Shown in pieces: positions 36,523 through 48,660 of a DNA stretch of 64,000 bases; positions within the stretch are counted from its first letter, which is position 1, and each line of letters begins with the position of its first letter. The translations under genes were made by a program, and so were the position numbers. The notes below the pieces were generated by a model that was not told the DNA's origin, searched no databases, and was given only the letters and a program-made list of their open reading frames with translations. The stretch comes from Solen grandis (taxonomy: Eukaryota; Mollusca; Bivalvia; Adapedonta; Solenidae): assembly GCA_021229015.1 (NCBI GenBank), contig CM037782.1, positions 42,809,224 through 42,873,223 of the forward strand, read 5' to 3'.

Positions 36523-37083
36523 ATGAATATCTTTATAGTCACAGGTCTTTACCATGGCATGAGAAGTATATTTCTTGAAGTAGAGTATTGAATGAGTTCT
36601 GAATTGAGACATATTATTACAATATTTAGGATGAGAAGTAGTGAAAACCATGGGATTTGCACAGCTTTATTTGTAGTTTATCAGCAAGCAATATATCATA
36701 AATCAATCTTTCCAGCTATTCTACAGGTGGGTGTTATTTACCTCTGTCTGAGGATCTCAGATACAACTGCTCCATTATGCATGAGGTTGGCACAAAAATC
36801 AATCTGGTGTCCTTTGAAGTGGCAGGATTTTCATTTGACTGGTTGTGGGAGTCAGCAGCAGGTAGATGAGGTGGGCTGTAAAGAACAAAACCAGCCAACC
36901 AGTCCCCCTGTGATGTCACAATCCCCTGTAGTCACATGCTGCAAACCACGGGACAATCAATTGAGTTTTGAATGATGTCAGCTCAATGTTCAGCTGTTGT
37001 TTGTTGTGAAAGCTTTGTGCTAGCTTGTCATAGCTATTGGACCATGATGTCAACGGAAAAATATATATTGGCATTCTCATCCC
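36523..37083. other. Unique sequence, nothing recognised
   Basis: A 127-codon frame at 36592-36975 (+) and its minus-strand shadow have no domain, and no splice pair encloses them. Confidence 0.45.
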
Positions 37084-37513
37084 GTTAGTTCATCTGAGCA
37101 CAAAAAGTTCTCTTCCAAGGGATGATCCTTTCCAAGTTCTTCAAAAAATTGATTTCATGAAGAAATTTGGTTGCCTGTGGAAAAGGTTACCTCTTTAAAA
37201 ATCTTCTTGTTCTTAACTGCTAGTTATACTTGAATTTTTGTTGTTGTAAAAATACAGAGATATTGCATGTAACCTACTTCTACCATGTAACCAACTTCTA
37301 TCAGATTGTTTGAATCATTCGGATCCATAAAGGATAAGGTCACCATGGCAGAGCCTGTATTCCATATAATTATGTATATTGTGAAAACTTCGACAATATT
37401 CATCTCTATAACTATGTATCAGATTTTAAAGTATTTTGAACAGATGGTCCTTGGGTTGATCTTTACCTTTTAGCAAATTGTCCTCAGGTCATAACCTTCA
37501 TTGTTCTCTTGTA
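37084..37513 (+). mobile_element. Decayed family A copy (core type I relic)
   Basis: GTTAGTTCATCTGAGCACAA corresponds to TTTTAGCTCACCTGAGCACA, GATCCTTTCCAAGTTCTTCA and GAAATTTGGTTGCCTGTGG to the type I core, GGTCCTTGGGTTGATCTTTA to its right half, and CCTCAGGTCATAACC...TCTCTTGT to the 3' end. Heavily mutated, so old. Confidence 0.6.
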
Positions 37514-40337
37514 TTGATTGGTCACAATCATATTGATAATACTTAAAAATTAAAAAAAAAAATACTTTTGATTCAAGATAACTGTATTTTAGGGTTGTCA
37601 ATGATACTTTTGATATTGATGTATTGTTGATATTTGCCATCCGATTTCATAGTGATACTTAAATACATATATTGGTTCAGTTACTTAGGTAAAAGATGAA
37701 GATAAAAATATCTTTTCATGTTCTGCAACTGTTAGTACTACTTCCCTTGATAGTTACTGGGAAAAAAAGAGGAAAAAAAAGTAATGCTCTTTTATGAAAA
37801 AAAAAGTAAAAAGATTTGAAAAACACTTCCTTATGGTTAAATTTCCTATTGCACATGCATGACATCTTGAAAGTAAAAGAATTTTATGATATATCTATGT
37901 ATTGTTGATATTTGAGTTTCTATACATTGATAGGAAAGTTCCTATCATTGCCACTGGTCACTCAGTTAATATTGTCAGAGTTAAAGAGGGACTTGTTGGT
38001 TGTTGATTCTGAAGAAGCCTAGTCGTGTGCTTGTATCTTTATTGCAAGATAATCAAATTGAATCAGAAAATGTTTAAAAAAAGATGTGTTTTATGCTGTA
38101 TGACCACAATAATTTTTTAATATGTGCACTAAATAGAAAATCCAAGTAAAGTTTGTGAATTGGTATATGACAGGTGAAACTGATTATTTCAATCATTTTT
38201 TGTTATATGCAGTCATGGCTACTATCTCTTTTAGAGCAAGATAAACATTTTGGAAATATATAAAGCGTGAATTTAGAAGAAATGTGGGAGCCATGTTTGT
38301 TTCTGGAGATCATGAAGATCATTTCCACCAATGTCTCAGGGGAGATTCTCACATTGTGCAGGTTAAAAAGCCAGGACAGAATGGATCTTGTATTCCAGAG
38401 CTGTCTGGGACCAAAGGTTGAACTTATTAGAATCAGTTTGTCTGCCATCTCAGACTAGGAGGCAAACTATGTAAAACTTTTTGAGATAAAAAAATGCATG
38501 TGAGGAAGATATACTTTTTTGGGGTGAAATTTGTCCGAGACATTTAAGGGCATATTATAGTTTCAGTGTGCAAGGTTATGTACATGATTGTATTCTTAAG
38601 TTTTATGCATCAAGTTGAAAGAAAGATTGGTAATAATGACAAGAACAGTGTTACATATACATGCTTTATAAACGAAGCAATGCAAAGCTATAGCTGAAGT
38701 GGCTCACATGCTGTTGTACCTTACTAATAATATGACTATATAAACAGGATAATTTATTAGGATATATGTGGAATACATAATATCTTCAAATTGATATGTT
38801 GCTAAGCTGTAAGTGGCAGGATTCTGTTTATTTTGGCATGTTGATAGCATGCCCTAGGTTATTAATACAAGTCTGTGGTTCTGCAAAGAAGATTATTTCA
38901 CAATAATGATCATGGTGACTTGGTGATCCTCCCACTCAATGTAACTACTTTATAAGAAAAGTTGACTGAGATACTTCATATGACATATATAAAATTTGAC
39001 TCATGTGTATTTCCCAAATGTAATACAGTCAGTTATTGCTGCAGATGCAGATCTCCTTGATGGACCTTGAGGGATGTGTGTTGGTATGCAGGCTAGATCA
39101 GTCTCGTCTGTAGGGCTGGTCATATTTCTTCATCAGATGCCCTCTACATTGCCAATTATTGAGTATATATTGTTATAGTGACTTATGGTAACAGTCAAGA
39201 TTTTCCAGAGCAACAAACAGTGCAGCATTTAAGATCACATTACACAACAGTACTGGAATCTTTGAAGACAGTTTAGCACATCTCAATCTGAAGAAAATAT
39301 CATCAAATATTGATGCTAAATTGCACAATTGTCCTTTGGGAATAGGGACTTACGTTCAGCATCAGGAGAATATTGTTTTTGTTATGCCATAGGTGTGCTT
39401 GTACAGTTGCTAAGTGGCTTGTATTGTTTTTACAGTCCTCCCTTAGTGAGAATCTTTCTTGTATGAAAGGTTTGTTAAACTTTTTCTATAGTTAATGATA
39501 TGCCATTTCAGCAGCTTCAGCTGTTTTTTGTTATCTAAGATTTAGATTGATATTTTAGCTGGTTAATATTTCAGGCTCATCATTCATTTTGAATTTCTCT
39601 GATTTGCCTGCATTTACTTCAGGAGATAATTGACTGATATTTCAAAGCCTTCAAAATCTTCAGAAATGTTTCATGTGTAGAAAATATATAACATTTAATA
39701 TGCTGGTATACGAAATGTGCATGGTTGGTAATATTTATTTCATTACAAGAGAGAGACATTGTCATATTACCTCAGCATTATTGGTCGTTATTGATGGCGT
39801 GTTTTAAGTTTACTATTTCTCCTCTATAGCAAGATGCAAATGCACCGACCAATAAAATAGTCATTTTTGTACCACAGGAAAAACTATAAGAAATTAAATG
39901 TACAATTTAAAGGATAGAGACAATTAATTTGACAAAATCTTAGATATTTGTATACATTTTTGAAAACATAGTTTAGCATATTATTTTGTTTTAATTAGAC
40001 ATGATTATAATGTGAAAGATATTATCTTAATCCAGAAATGCCCTGGTAAAAGCACCAAGATAGCTGATATTCTTGTGTTTGAGATAGAGCGTTCACCTAT
40101 TTGCTACAGAATATAGAACTTAAATGGTATGGAAGGTAGTGATGCGACATTGTGATGGGTTTATCGTCGTCGGAACCCATTCTGTATAATCTGTCATCTC
40201 TACCGTTTTCAACTGGCAAAACTTTGTTTTCATGAATACTTATCTTATGCTGACCATTGAACGCATGCATCATATTTGGAATACTTTTCCATGAAGTTAC
40301 AAAAGTAAAAGATGTCTTTCAAAATCCTAACAACTAA
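37514..40337. other. Unique AT-rich sequence up to the assembly gap
   Basis: No repeat termini or convincing exon. A 63-codon frame at 38267-38458 (+) and an 81-codon frame on the other strand overlap each other and show no motif. Confidence 0.45.
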
Positions 40338-40437
40338 NNNNNNNNNNNNNNNNNNNNNNNNNNNNNNNNNNNNNNNNNNNNNNNNNNNNNNNNNNNNNNN
40401 NNNNNNNNNNNNNNNNNNNNNNNNNNNNNNNNNNNNN
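40338..40437. other. Assembly gap (100 N)
   Basis: Exactly 100 N, a conventional placeholder length, so the true size is unknown. It directly borders a minisatellite, so the missing DNA is probably more of that array. Confidence 0.99.
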
Positions 40438-41045
40438 CATGTGACATACAGTACCCCTTCATTCTTACCTACAGCACTGTGACCTTTACTGTCATGACAT
40501 ATAGTGCTCCTTCACTCTTAACTATAGCACTGTGGCCTTGACTGTCATGTGACATACATTACTCCTTCACTCTTACCTACAGCACTGTAGCCTTGACTGT
40601 CATGTGACATATAGTGCTCCTTCACTCTTATCTATAGCACTCTGACCTTGACTGTCTTGTGACATATAGTGCTCCTTCACTCTTATCTATAGCACTCTGA
40701 CCTTGACTGTCTTGTGACATATAGTGCTCCTTCACTCTTATCTATAGCACTCTGGCCTTGACTGTCATGTGACATATAGTGCTCCTTCACTCTTATCTAC
40801 AGCACTGTGACCTTGACTGTCATGTGACATATAGTGCTCCTTCACTCTTATCTACAGCACTGTGACCATGACTGTCATGTGACATAGTTCTCCTTCACTC
40901 TTAAGTACAGCACTTGCCTTCTTTCATGTGACATAAAGTACTCCTTCACTCTTACCTACAGCACTGTGACCTTTCCTGTCATGTGACATACAGTACTCCT
41001 TCATTCTTACTTACAGCTTTGTGACCTTGACTGTCATGTGACATT
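40438..41045. repeat. Minisatellite at gap edge, ~56-60-bp unit (ctccttcactcttatctaca)
   Basis: About ten units: GTGACATATAGTGCTCCTTC, ACTCTTATCTATAGCACTGT, GACCTTGACTGTCAT. Left truncated by the gap. Units in the middle (40620-40860) are nearly identical and the edges diverged. Confidence 0.92.
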
Positions 41046-41579
41046 GACATTTTCAAATTAGTTACCATTTAATGTGTAAGCACCCTATCTGGAGGGTATA
41101 AGACTTCGAGCAGTACTTTAAATTTATTTTAAGGTGACAAAACACCTATTGGTGCTGATGTCTTCTGCAATTTCCTCCTAAGCAAAATGTAATGGAAATC
41201 GAAAAGCAGAATTTAATATGTAGTATAAGTTCTTGATTCAAAATTGATGGTTATATAGGGTCAAAAGCACCTAATATTCCGTAAATTTCACGTGGAACGT
41301 AAGAAACTTATTTTCCCTGATATAGGGCAGCATGTACTTTGAGAATACGGCTTCTTCATATATACTATATGGGGATATTTTTATGGTTAGGGGGAAATTC
41401 AGCATGTCTCTGAACAAGATATGGGTTTGTGACAAAGTAATGGAATCAGATGGAATTTGTGTAATACAAGATATGTCTGGTCTTGTAAGAAGCTGGATAT
41501 CTCAGTTCAGAATGTAGTGGAGTATTTAGGATGGGGACAGCTCATCTGTAGTCTGTCAATTTTTACCTGGTTTGATGGA
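41046..41579. other. Unique sequence, nothing recognised
   Basis: AT-rich, no terminus or exon signals. Confidence 0.5.
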
Positions 41580-42305
41580 TTTTTATGCCCTCGCCATGAA
41601 ATGGCCAAGAGCATATAGTGTCTGTTGTGTGTGCAAGAAGTAACTTTGTTATGTATGGTCATGTTTGAAATAAATTGATACAAGTGTGCCTTGACGAGGT
41701 CGCTAACTTGAAGGTCAAGGTCACAGCACTCGTTTGACCTTAAAATCAAGTCCCATCTTTGTCGTAAATGAACTTGTGAAATAACACAACAAATGAGCTC
41801 TATGACAAGATGATGTGTTAGGACCTAGAACCAATTTGGTAGCTTCAAGGTTAAGATCACAGCAGTCAAGTCTAAACTTTGGGCAAGCAGTCCGTCCTGG
41901 CTGTATCTTTGATGTGTATAGTCATGTTTTGAAATTACTTGGCTCAAGTTGTCCCTAGAATAAGGCATTGTGTTGCATACAAGAACTAGGTTGTTAGCTT
42001 GAAGGTCATGGTCACAGCAATCAGTTGACCATAAAATTGTGTCTGAGCTGTATCTTTATTTTATATGGTTGTATTCTCAATATACTTGGCATAAATGATC
42101 CCTAGGACCAGAAGATGTGTTGCAAACAAGAACCAGTCACTTGCTTTAAGGTCAAGGTCACAACAGTCGGATGACCTTAAAATCTGTTTTAGCAATTGTG
42201 TCAAGGATGTTACTTTGTTGTGTATGGTCTTGTTCTGAGTATTAATCTTGTGACACACCAATGATGTAATGTAGCATTTTACCACTTGAAAGATTTTCAT
42301 AATCA
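41580..42305 (+). mobile_element. Family H element (5' end and four ~145-bp core units)
   Basis: Starts TTTTTATGCCCTCGCCATGA, hairpin partner ATGGCCAAGAGCATA. Core units contain TTTG(T)TGTGTATGGTCATGTT, CTTGAAGGTCAAGGTCACAG and TTGACCTTAAAATC near 41709, 41842, 41997 and 42142. No clear 3' hairpin/TCTTGTT, so the right end is truncated or decayed. The wording overlaps family E (AAGGTCAAGGTCACA). Confidence 0.7.
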
Positions 42306-43439
42306 CAAACTGTCTGTTGATAGTGCTTCATGTTTGAGGTGAAACAGAAACCCACAAAGTGTGGAGAATATTCAGTGTGCCTTACACAATTAGTGTCTTT
42401 ATGGATACCACAATGTTGTTATGAATAAGTGTCTCATTACAAGATGTTGTTTGACAAATACCTTACCTTGTTTTTTTTTGCATTAAAGCCTCAGATAGAA
42501 AATAATGTTGCCAGAAATTAGAACCATTAAGATCCAGACAGTTGTTAGCATATTTAAGAACAATAAAGGCGAATGTTTCACAAGTCCTCAAAGTATTTAA
42601 TCATCATTGGGTATCCATTCAAGTGAAATCTTCAACAGCTGCCCAATAACGTCATCCAATTACTTCCAGATTTGGCCTAATTTGTCCTTATAACAATATT
42701 CAGATGTTGCAGGTCTGGACACTACAGAGGTTAATGATAAATTTGTGGTAATTAGATTGCTTGATATATAACCAGTGGCAAGTTGGCTAAATAAAGGATA
42801 AGTTGATTTACTGGCACTGCAGGGTATTGAGATTCAATGATGTAGCAGGGAGGGGGTCTCATTAAGATTTGTTACGTAAACCATTTCCCATTGTGTTTAT
42901 TGAGCAACATGCTGGCAGTAAGGTATATTTTCTCTGGGTCTACTGTAATCATTCTGTCTTTCGTTCACACTCTTTTTTTTCTACAATTTTTTTATATTTT
43001 ACTGTGTACAATGTGAACAGGAAATAACCACAACAATCTACAGTGCCTTTATGTTCAGAAAGAGGTCATCTAAAGATGATACAGGAAGCCAGTTTATCAC
43101 AGTGAATGCCAGTCATATATTTTATGTAACTCTGTTAAAAATTATTAGCTTAAAATGTAGTCTCTACATTTGAAAAAAGGTTTGAGGCTATATTAATGAA
43201 TATTAGATCTTTAATTGTGGCGTTGATAGATTTAAGATATTGAAAACGGTAAATTCTGTTTTATTTCAATGCTCTAGCCATTAGTTACATGTACTAACTT
43301 GTTTCTTGTTTATAATGTATTATAAAGTCTGTAGGGAATTGTATGATATGTATGTTTATTATGAATCAGTTCTCAGGAACATACTAGTTATAGATTCCAG
43401 GATTTCACTATGTAATTTTTGATTTGTTGCTGTTTGTGG
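42306..43439. other. Unique AT-rich sequence, nothing recognised
   Basis: No exon or repeat structure seen. Confidence 0.5.
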
Positions 43440-44299
43440 TTTAGCTCACTTGAGCACAAAGCAGCTATTGTGAATAGACAAAATCCATCAGCTGTCAAAC
43501 ATGACGGAAAATCATCTAAACCATTTGGCCAGTTTTGTCCTACCTTTCCGGGATGTTACTTGGATGGTCTCCTTTCATAAAAAATATTGTTCAAAGACAT
43601 TGAATCTGTGCAGAAATTGAGTTTCCATGGCAATAGAAAGTAAGAACTAGTTTAAAAATGCAAATCTCATTAAAAAAAACCTGGCCAGATTTAAAATAAT
43701 TTGTCTGGATAACTCTGTCAAGGTTGTTCAGAATTATGTACTGTGATCTGTTAAAACATTTGCTGTGGCTGGGACACACCAAAGTTGTTAAAATAGTACT
43801 GATATTATCATCTCCCTTGGGTTTGGTACTCAGCACATAAGGGTAGTACCAGGACTGATTGGCTCTGTGTCAGGATAATGTGACTGTGTTTAATATCATC
43901 ATGACATTTGTTTACATGATATAGCAGTAAGACAGCACTATATCAGATTTTGAAGATTAAGGTCTACAAATGAATGCAATACTGTTGGCTGGTGTTTAAC
44001 CCAAACAAGCAAAAGATGAAGCTGCTATGACTTGTAGCCAATCTTCCAGATTTATAATCATACAAATGGATTTGGACATATTTTGGCTGAAGATGTTTAC
44101 CTAGATTTGTAAAATGAAATATGTCATAAGACGGATAAAACCAGTTTTCTTACATTATGTAAATTTAGAATAACTACTTGCAGAGTTTCAAATTAGTTTG
44201 GCTCAGAATGATGTTCCTTGCATGAGTCTTTACCTAGATTGTTCAAATTATTCTGCTTTTATAAGTTTCCTCAGGGTAGTGAGTCAGGGTCCTCTTGTT
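43440..44299 (+). mobile_element. Decayed family A copy interrupted by a SINE-like element
   Basis: Left part: TTTAGCTCACTTGAGCACAA, then CCATTTGGCCAGTTTTGTCC and GAGTTTCCATGGCAATAGAA (core type I). Right part: GATGTTCCTTGCATGAGTCT, CAAATTATTCTGC, and CTCAGGGTAGTGAGTCAGGG followed by CCTCTTGTT (a decayed 3' end). Between them, about 43820-44030 matches the SINE body at 15170 and 19985. Confidence 0.65.
43820..44030 (+). repeat. SINE-like element, copy 3 (body), nested in decayed family A copy
   Basis: GACTGATTGGCTCTGTGTCA, GGATAATGTGACTGTGTTTA, AAGACAGCACTATATCAG, and ATACTGTTGGCTGGTGTTTA followed by ACCCAAACAAGC. It has the best-preserved tail of the three copies. Confidence 0.55.
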
Positions 44300-45926
44300 C
44301 AGTTCTGATTTTGCTACAGTAAATGTTCATTATGTTTGCTGATACAGGGGAAGTGTGTGGTTATTATGTTGGCTTTACTTTATAATGTAGGGACAATATG
44401 TGGCTTCCCTTCCTACACCCATCACTTCAGTATCTCTAGGATGCCTGGGTTTTTGACCCTTACCTCATGATATTCAAAGTCAAAATTATGACTTGATGAA
44501 TATATATTAACTTGAACTTAAAATGGTTTATGAAATAATGAATACATTTTTGCTGTGTAAAGTGTTCACTGATCAGATGGCTTCAAGAAGGAGCTGGTAG
44601 GTCCTGATATTTATTATTATTATTATTATTATTATTTGGTCTGCTCTGTGTGCCAAGGCATCAAACCACATCTACAAGAAGTAAAGATTTACCAACTTCT
44701 CCTGATTCTCCAGCTGGTGTTACTTGCTTTTGTGATGTGGCAAGCAAGTGATTTTGCACTTCTATCATGGCTGTGGTACTCTTCCCTGGTGTAAAAATGA
44801 TGTCCTTTGTGGGATTTTTCTATTTCTCATCAGTGACTTCCAGAACAGACTCCAACACTATACCCATATACATCCCCTCTCTAATGATAGGCTGACATGG
44901 TGCTATTGTGTGCCGAGCCTTTTATTTTGGACAGGAGATAGATCAATGATAGCATGAGGTAGAGGTGACCACCCTAATACCACCCTTCTATGAAATGTGT
45001 GGCACAAAGATTGTCTGGCCAATTTTCTGGTGGGGATATTTTCTAGGCCGACAGTGGACAATCAATATGGCAAACATTCTGACACGCCTCCTCTGATATT
45101 ATTTTGTTGCAGGGCAACAGGGGGATAAATGCTTGACTTTGGTGTTTTATTTGTTGATGTCTAGATAATGTAAACATTATGTTAAAAAAAAAAAAATCTG
45201 GGTAGAATTTTGTGTTGTGTGTCGTTGTGGCTTTGTTTTTCATTGAATATTATTAACAGAAGTTGAATCATTAAAGATATACAAGACTTAGGCAAAAGAA
45301 CAATATGGCCTTAAAATGCAATGGTCTTTTTTGTTTGTTCTGTAATCTTTAAAAATAATTAAATACAGAAGAAATACTATCAATATAGTGATTGTACAAA
45401 ATAACTAGAAATAGACATAAGGGATCATTAAATATGTGGTGAAAATCATTGTTAATCAGTAGAAAATCATTCGTACATGATTCAACCATTTTGGCTATAA
45501 AAGTCTTGCTGTGTGTGAAATCTATGTGAATTCGAACATAGCGTACTAACCCTGAGAAACATTGTACTGTAATTGCATTGCTTGTGATTTATTGAACAGT
45601 TAAGGGTAATAAGCAAAGCTTAAATTTAGTTTTTATTTTGGAAATTTCTGCCATGAATTCAAAATCAATAATCCGGATGGTTTCTTGGCAGTATATAAAA
45701 GATTGTTGCAACTTGTTTAAACCATTTACAAAGATTGAGCAGTTTTATAAATGTCAGTTGGTAGATTGAATATCAGAGTCTTACCAGGAACTATTCGCTG
45801 GACTGTTCCAAAGTGTTTGTTTAGACTTTAATTAATGTTAAAAATAAAGAGTAAAATTTATTTACTGTATAAAGCTTGAATACATTTATATATTTTTTTT
45901 TTCCAGAGGAATCATTTTGTTAGTTT
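44300..45926. other. Unique sequence with an (ATT)n microsatellite
   Basis: (ATT)8-9 at 44611-44637 and poly-A at 45183-45196. No exon recognised. 66-69-codon frames at 44748 (+) and 45043 (-) are unsupported. Confidence 0.5.
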
Positions 45927-46320
45927 GTTATCCCCTGGCAAAGGCAGTGGGGGATATGGTAATAGTCTCTGTCTGTCTAAAAGTATTTTAGGTATCAACT
46001 TGGAACTTCATAGGTGGATAGATCTTATTGAGGAGGAGTTCAGTGCACAAGAATGATAACTCTACCTTTCATAATTTTTGAGTTGTTGCCCTTTGTTATT
46101 TTTCATGCTTAATTTTTGTCACAGTGACCTTGACATTCTACCTGTAGACCTCAAAATAGGGGAATTAGTAGGTCTTCACATGGGTTTCATATCTATAATC
46201 ACTTAACATCAGTCTTCATTACCAAAAGTTTTCTTTTGAAAATGAAATATTCTACTCTCCAACACATCCTCTAAAGAGCAAGCATTCGGCAGGGGATGGC
46301 CATGTCAACATGGCTCTTTT
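45927..46320 (+). mobile_element. Family G element
   Basis: Starts TTATCCCCTGGCAAAGGCAG with hairpin partner CAGTGGGGGATA and a short GTCTCTGTCTGTC header. One core unit has CAACTTGGAACTTCATAGGT and TTTGAGTTGTTGCCCTTTGT. Inverse CAGGGGAT at 46290-46297, 3' hairpin GCCATGTcaACATGGC, end CTCTTTTT (decayed TCTTGTT). About 390 bp. Confidence 0.72.
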
Positions 46321-46380
46321 TGGTCATTATGTAGCTCCTCCACTTAAATGAATGGGGTGTATAATTATGTTGTTTCTGAC

Positions 46381-46735
46381 TTTTAAGCTCACCTGAGCAC
46401 TTGTGCTCAGGGTGAGCTTTTGTGACCGCTTTTTGTCCGTCATCCGTCGTCAACAATTGCTTGTGAACACTCTAGAGACCACAGTTTTGGCCCAATCTTA
46501 ATGAAACTTGGTCAGGATGTTTGTCTACATGATATCTTGGATGGGTCAAAAACTAGGTCACCAGGTCATATCTTAGAAAATCTTTGTGAACACTCTGGAG
46601 GCCACAGTTTTAGCCCAATCGTTATTAGATTTAGTCAGGGTATTTGTCTACATGATATCTTAGATGAGTTAGAAAATGGGTCATGTAAGGACCTGCACTG
46701 GTCACTTGGCTATTTCTTTGTCAATAGCTAGACTT
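46381..46735 (+). mobile_element. Family A fragment A5 (5' part), core type IV
   Basis: TTTTAAGCTCACCTGAGCAC, hairpin partner GTGCTCAGGGTGAGC, CGTCATCCGTCGTCAACAAT header. Then two ~120-bp units with CTTTGTGAACACTCT(A/G)GAG, CACAGTTTT(G/A)GCCCAAT and CATGATATCTT(G/A)GATG. This core differs from types I-III. No 3' end found. Confidence 0.78.
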
Positions 46736-46738
46736 CAG

Positions 46739-46803
46739 CTTTGCTATACCTTGGCTTATTAGCTATACCTTGGCTTATTAGCTATACCTTGGCTTATTAG
46801 CTA
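46739..46803. repeat. Three perfect 20-bp tandem copies (gctataccttggcttattag)
   Basis: GCTATACCTTGGCTTATTAG three times in a row plus a partial fourth. Identity implies recent slippage or duplication at the broken right edge of fragment A5. Confidence 0.9.
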
Positions 46804-46865
46804 TCTTTAAAAACAAAATATTGCTTCTCTGGTTACCTGATTGACCAATTATTTTTCCCTTGACC

Positions 46866-47496
46866 TTTTTAGCTCACCTGAGCACATGTGCTCAGGATGA
46901 GCTATTAGGATCGATGAATGTTCGTCGTCCGTCCACATTTAGTTTGTTTGCACTCTTTATGCCCTTTTTAATATTAAAAAAAGCCAAAATTCACTTTGTT
47001 TGCACTCTAGCACATTTATTCCTTAAGCAATCATCTTCAAACTTTATGACAATGTTTATAACCATAATCTCACGGCCAAGTTCAATTATGGCTGATATCA
47101 GCTTATTAGGTCAGGAGTAATGCCCCTTTTAATATTAAAAAAAGCCAAATTTCACTTTGTTTGCACTCTAATATCTTCATTTCTTTAGCAATCATCTTCA
47201 AACTTTATGACAATGTTTATTACCATTATATCTCGACCAAGTTTGATTATGGCTGATATAAGCCTATTAGGTCAGGAGTTAAGCCCTTTTTAATTTTAAA
47301 ATTTGTGTGTTTAAAGCCATAATTTCTCTGTCAAGTTTGACTTCAATTTTAGACCACAGGCACTGTTTAGTTTGTGGAATTATAAATTATCTCATGGATT
47401 ATATATTCAGTACAACTATGCCATAATTTAGTAACATACAATGAAGACAGTTTTTCTCAGGTGAGCATCTTTAGGGCCAAAGATGGCCCTCTTGTT
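46866..47496 (+). mobile_element. Family A element A6 (complete), core type III
   Basis: TTTTTAGCTCACCTGAGCAC start; hairpin partner GTGCTCAGGATGAGC; header TTCGTCGTCCGTCC; type III units (TTTGCACTCTAGCACATTTA, TTCAAACTTTATGACAATGT, GTCAGGAGT(T)A(A/T)GCCC). Ends CTCAGGTGAGCATC, hairpin GGGCCaaagatGGCCC, TCTTGTT. The core decays towards the right. Confidence 0.86.
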
Positions 47497-48469
47497 GAGA
47501 CAAAAATGATGCCAAAATACCACTCAAGTTCGAAATTTCAATGTTAATAAGCTATACCTACCTGGATGATATTGCCTATCCTTTCTCATAATCCAGCTCA
47601 TTTTAAGGATTTATTTATCTGTATGATAGAGTGATTCTAATCATGTTTTACAATAAGAATGAAGTCACCTGCAGCTGGCAATAACTTAAAAGAAATGCAA
47701 GTCTAATGGAGGGAAATCTGAAAAAAAAGTGTTGCTTCACAGGACTCATTTATGATAAATGGCTTGAAAAAACTTTCTACATTTATGGTTTTGAATATTT
47801 AGAACAAATACATTATCTCCAGACCTTCCATACAACTCACTCACAGTGAGAAGATTTTGAGTCAAAATAGGACCAACAGTGGTCCCTGATCATTGACAAT
47901 GTGTTATGACAGGAAGAGAGATTGCCTAACCCCTGGGGATACAGTTGGATGTGAATTGGTTCATAATTGGGTCATCAAGTGGAAGTAGAGAGGCTGTGAT
48001 TGGCTGTTAATCTAATGAGGACAGCTGTATGTAAGCTAGTGAGATGTACATAGGGTTACAATGTAATGATCCTTCTGGCATTGGGGGACTGATGAGATGT
48101 GTCTACCATATCACACTCTCTGTTGCTATAGAAACAGGAACTACTTCATGTAGGATATACTTCATGATACATATACACTAGCGTATTTTCCCTATGTAAT
48201 CTCTATATGGCATGACTTTGGCTAAGTTCTAATACTGGTGAATTATTCATAGTTTTCTATTGCTCTCTGACAGATGGAATTATGTCAAGTTTTGAATATT
48301 TTGTCCTAAAAAATGTACTTATAATTTGTTGTTGTTTTCTATAGAAATTTAGACAAGAAAAGATTAAAGCAAAATGTTTTAATGGACGGCTTATAATAAG
48401 CATACTGTTCACCTCTCTTTCTCTTTTCTGCTGCTTAGACCTTATAACCTAACCTGTCTATGACCTCTC
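47497..48469. other. Unique sequence, nothing recognised
   Basis: No exon or repeat termini. Confidence 0.5.
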
Positions 48470-48660
48470 TTTATATTATTTATATAGAGAGGTGTAGTTA
48501 TTATTTCATAATTTTCTCTGCACGAGTCTTGGGACTCACTATGCTTAAAGAAATATGATTCCCAACGGTCCCAGCTGGAATTGAACTCACAACCTCTTGA
48601 AAGAAAATCTATAACGACGCTGTTACCGATTGAGTTAATTCCACAAACGTGGAATTGAGA
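48470..48660 (-). repeat. tRNA-like SINE head on the minus strand
   Basis: Read on the minus strand from about 48655: GTGGAATTAACTCAATCGGT (box A-like), AACAGCGTCGTTATAG, GAGGTTGTGAGTTCAATTCC (box B-like), then GGGACCGTTGGGAATCATAT. The anticodon arm does not pair well, so it is not a functional tRNA; a SINE or tRNA pseudogene fits. Confidence 0.5.

Noticed and set aside
48560..48655. Functional tRNA gene on the minus strand
   Set aside because: Box A and B resemble a tRNA, but the anticodon and acceptor arms do not pair; better explained as a SINE head or pseudogene.
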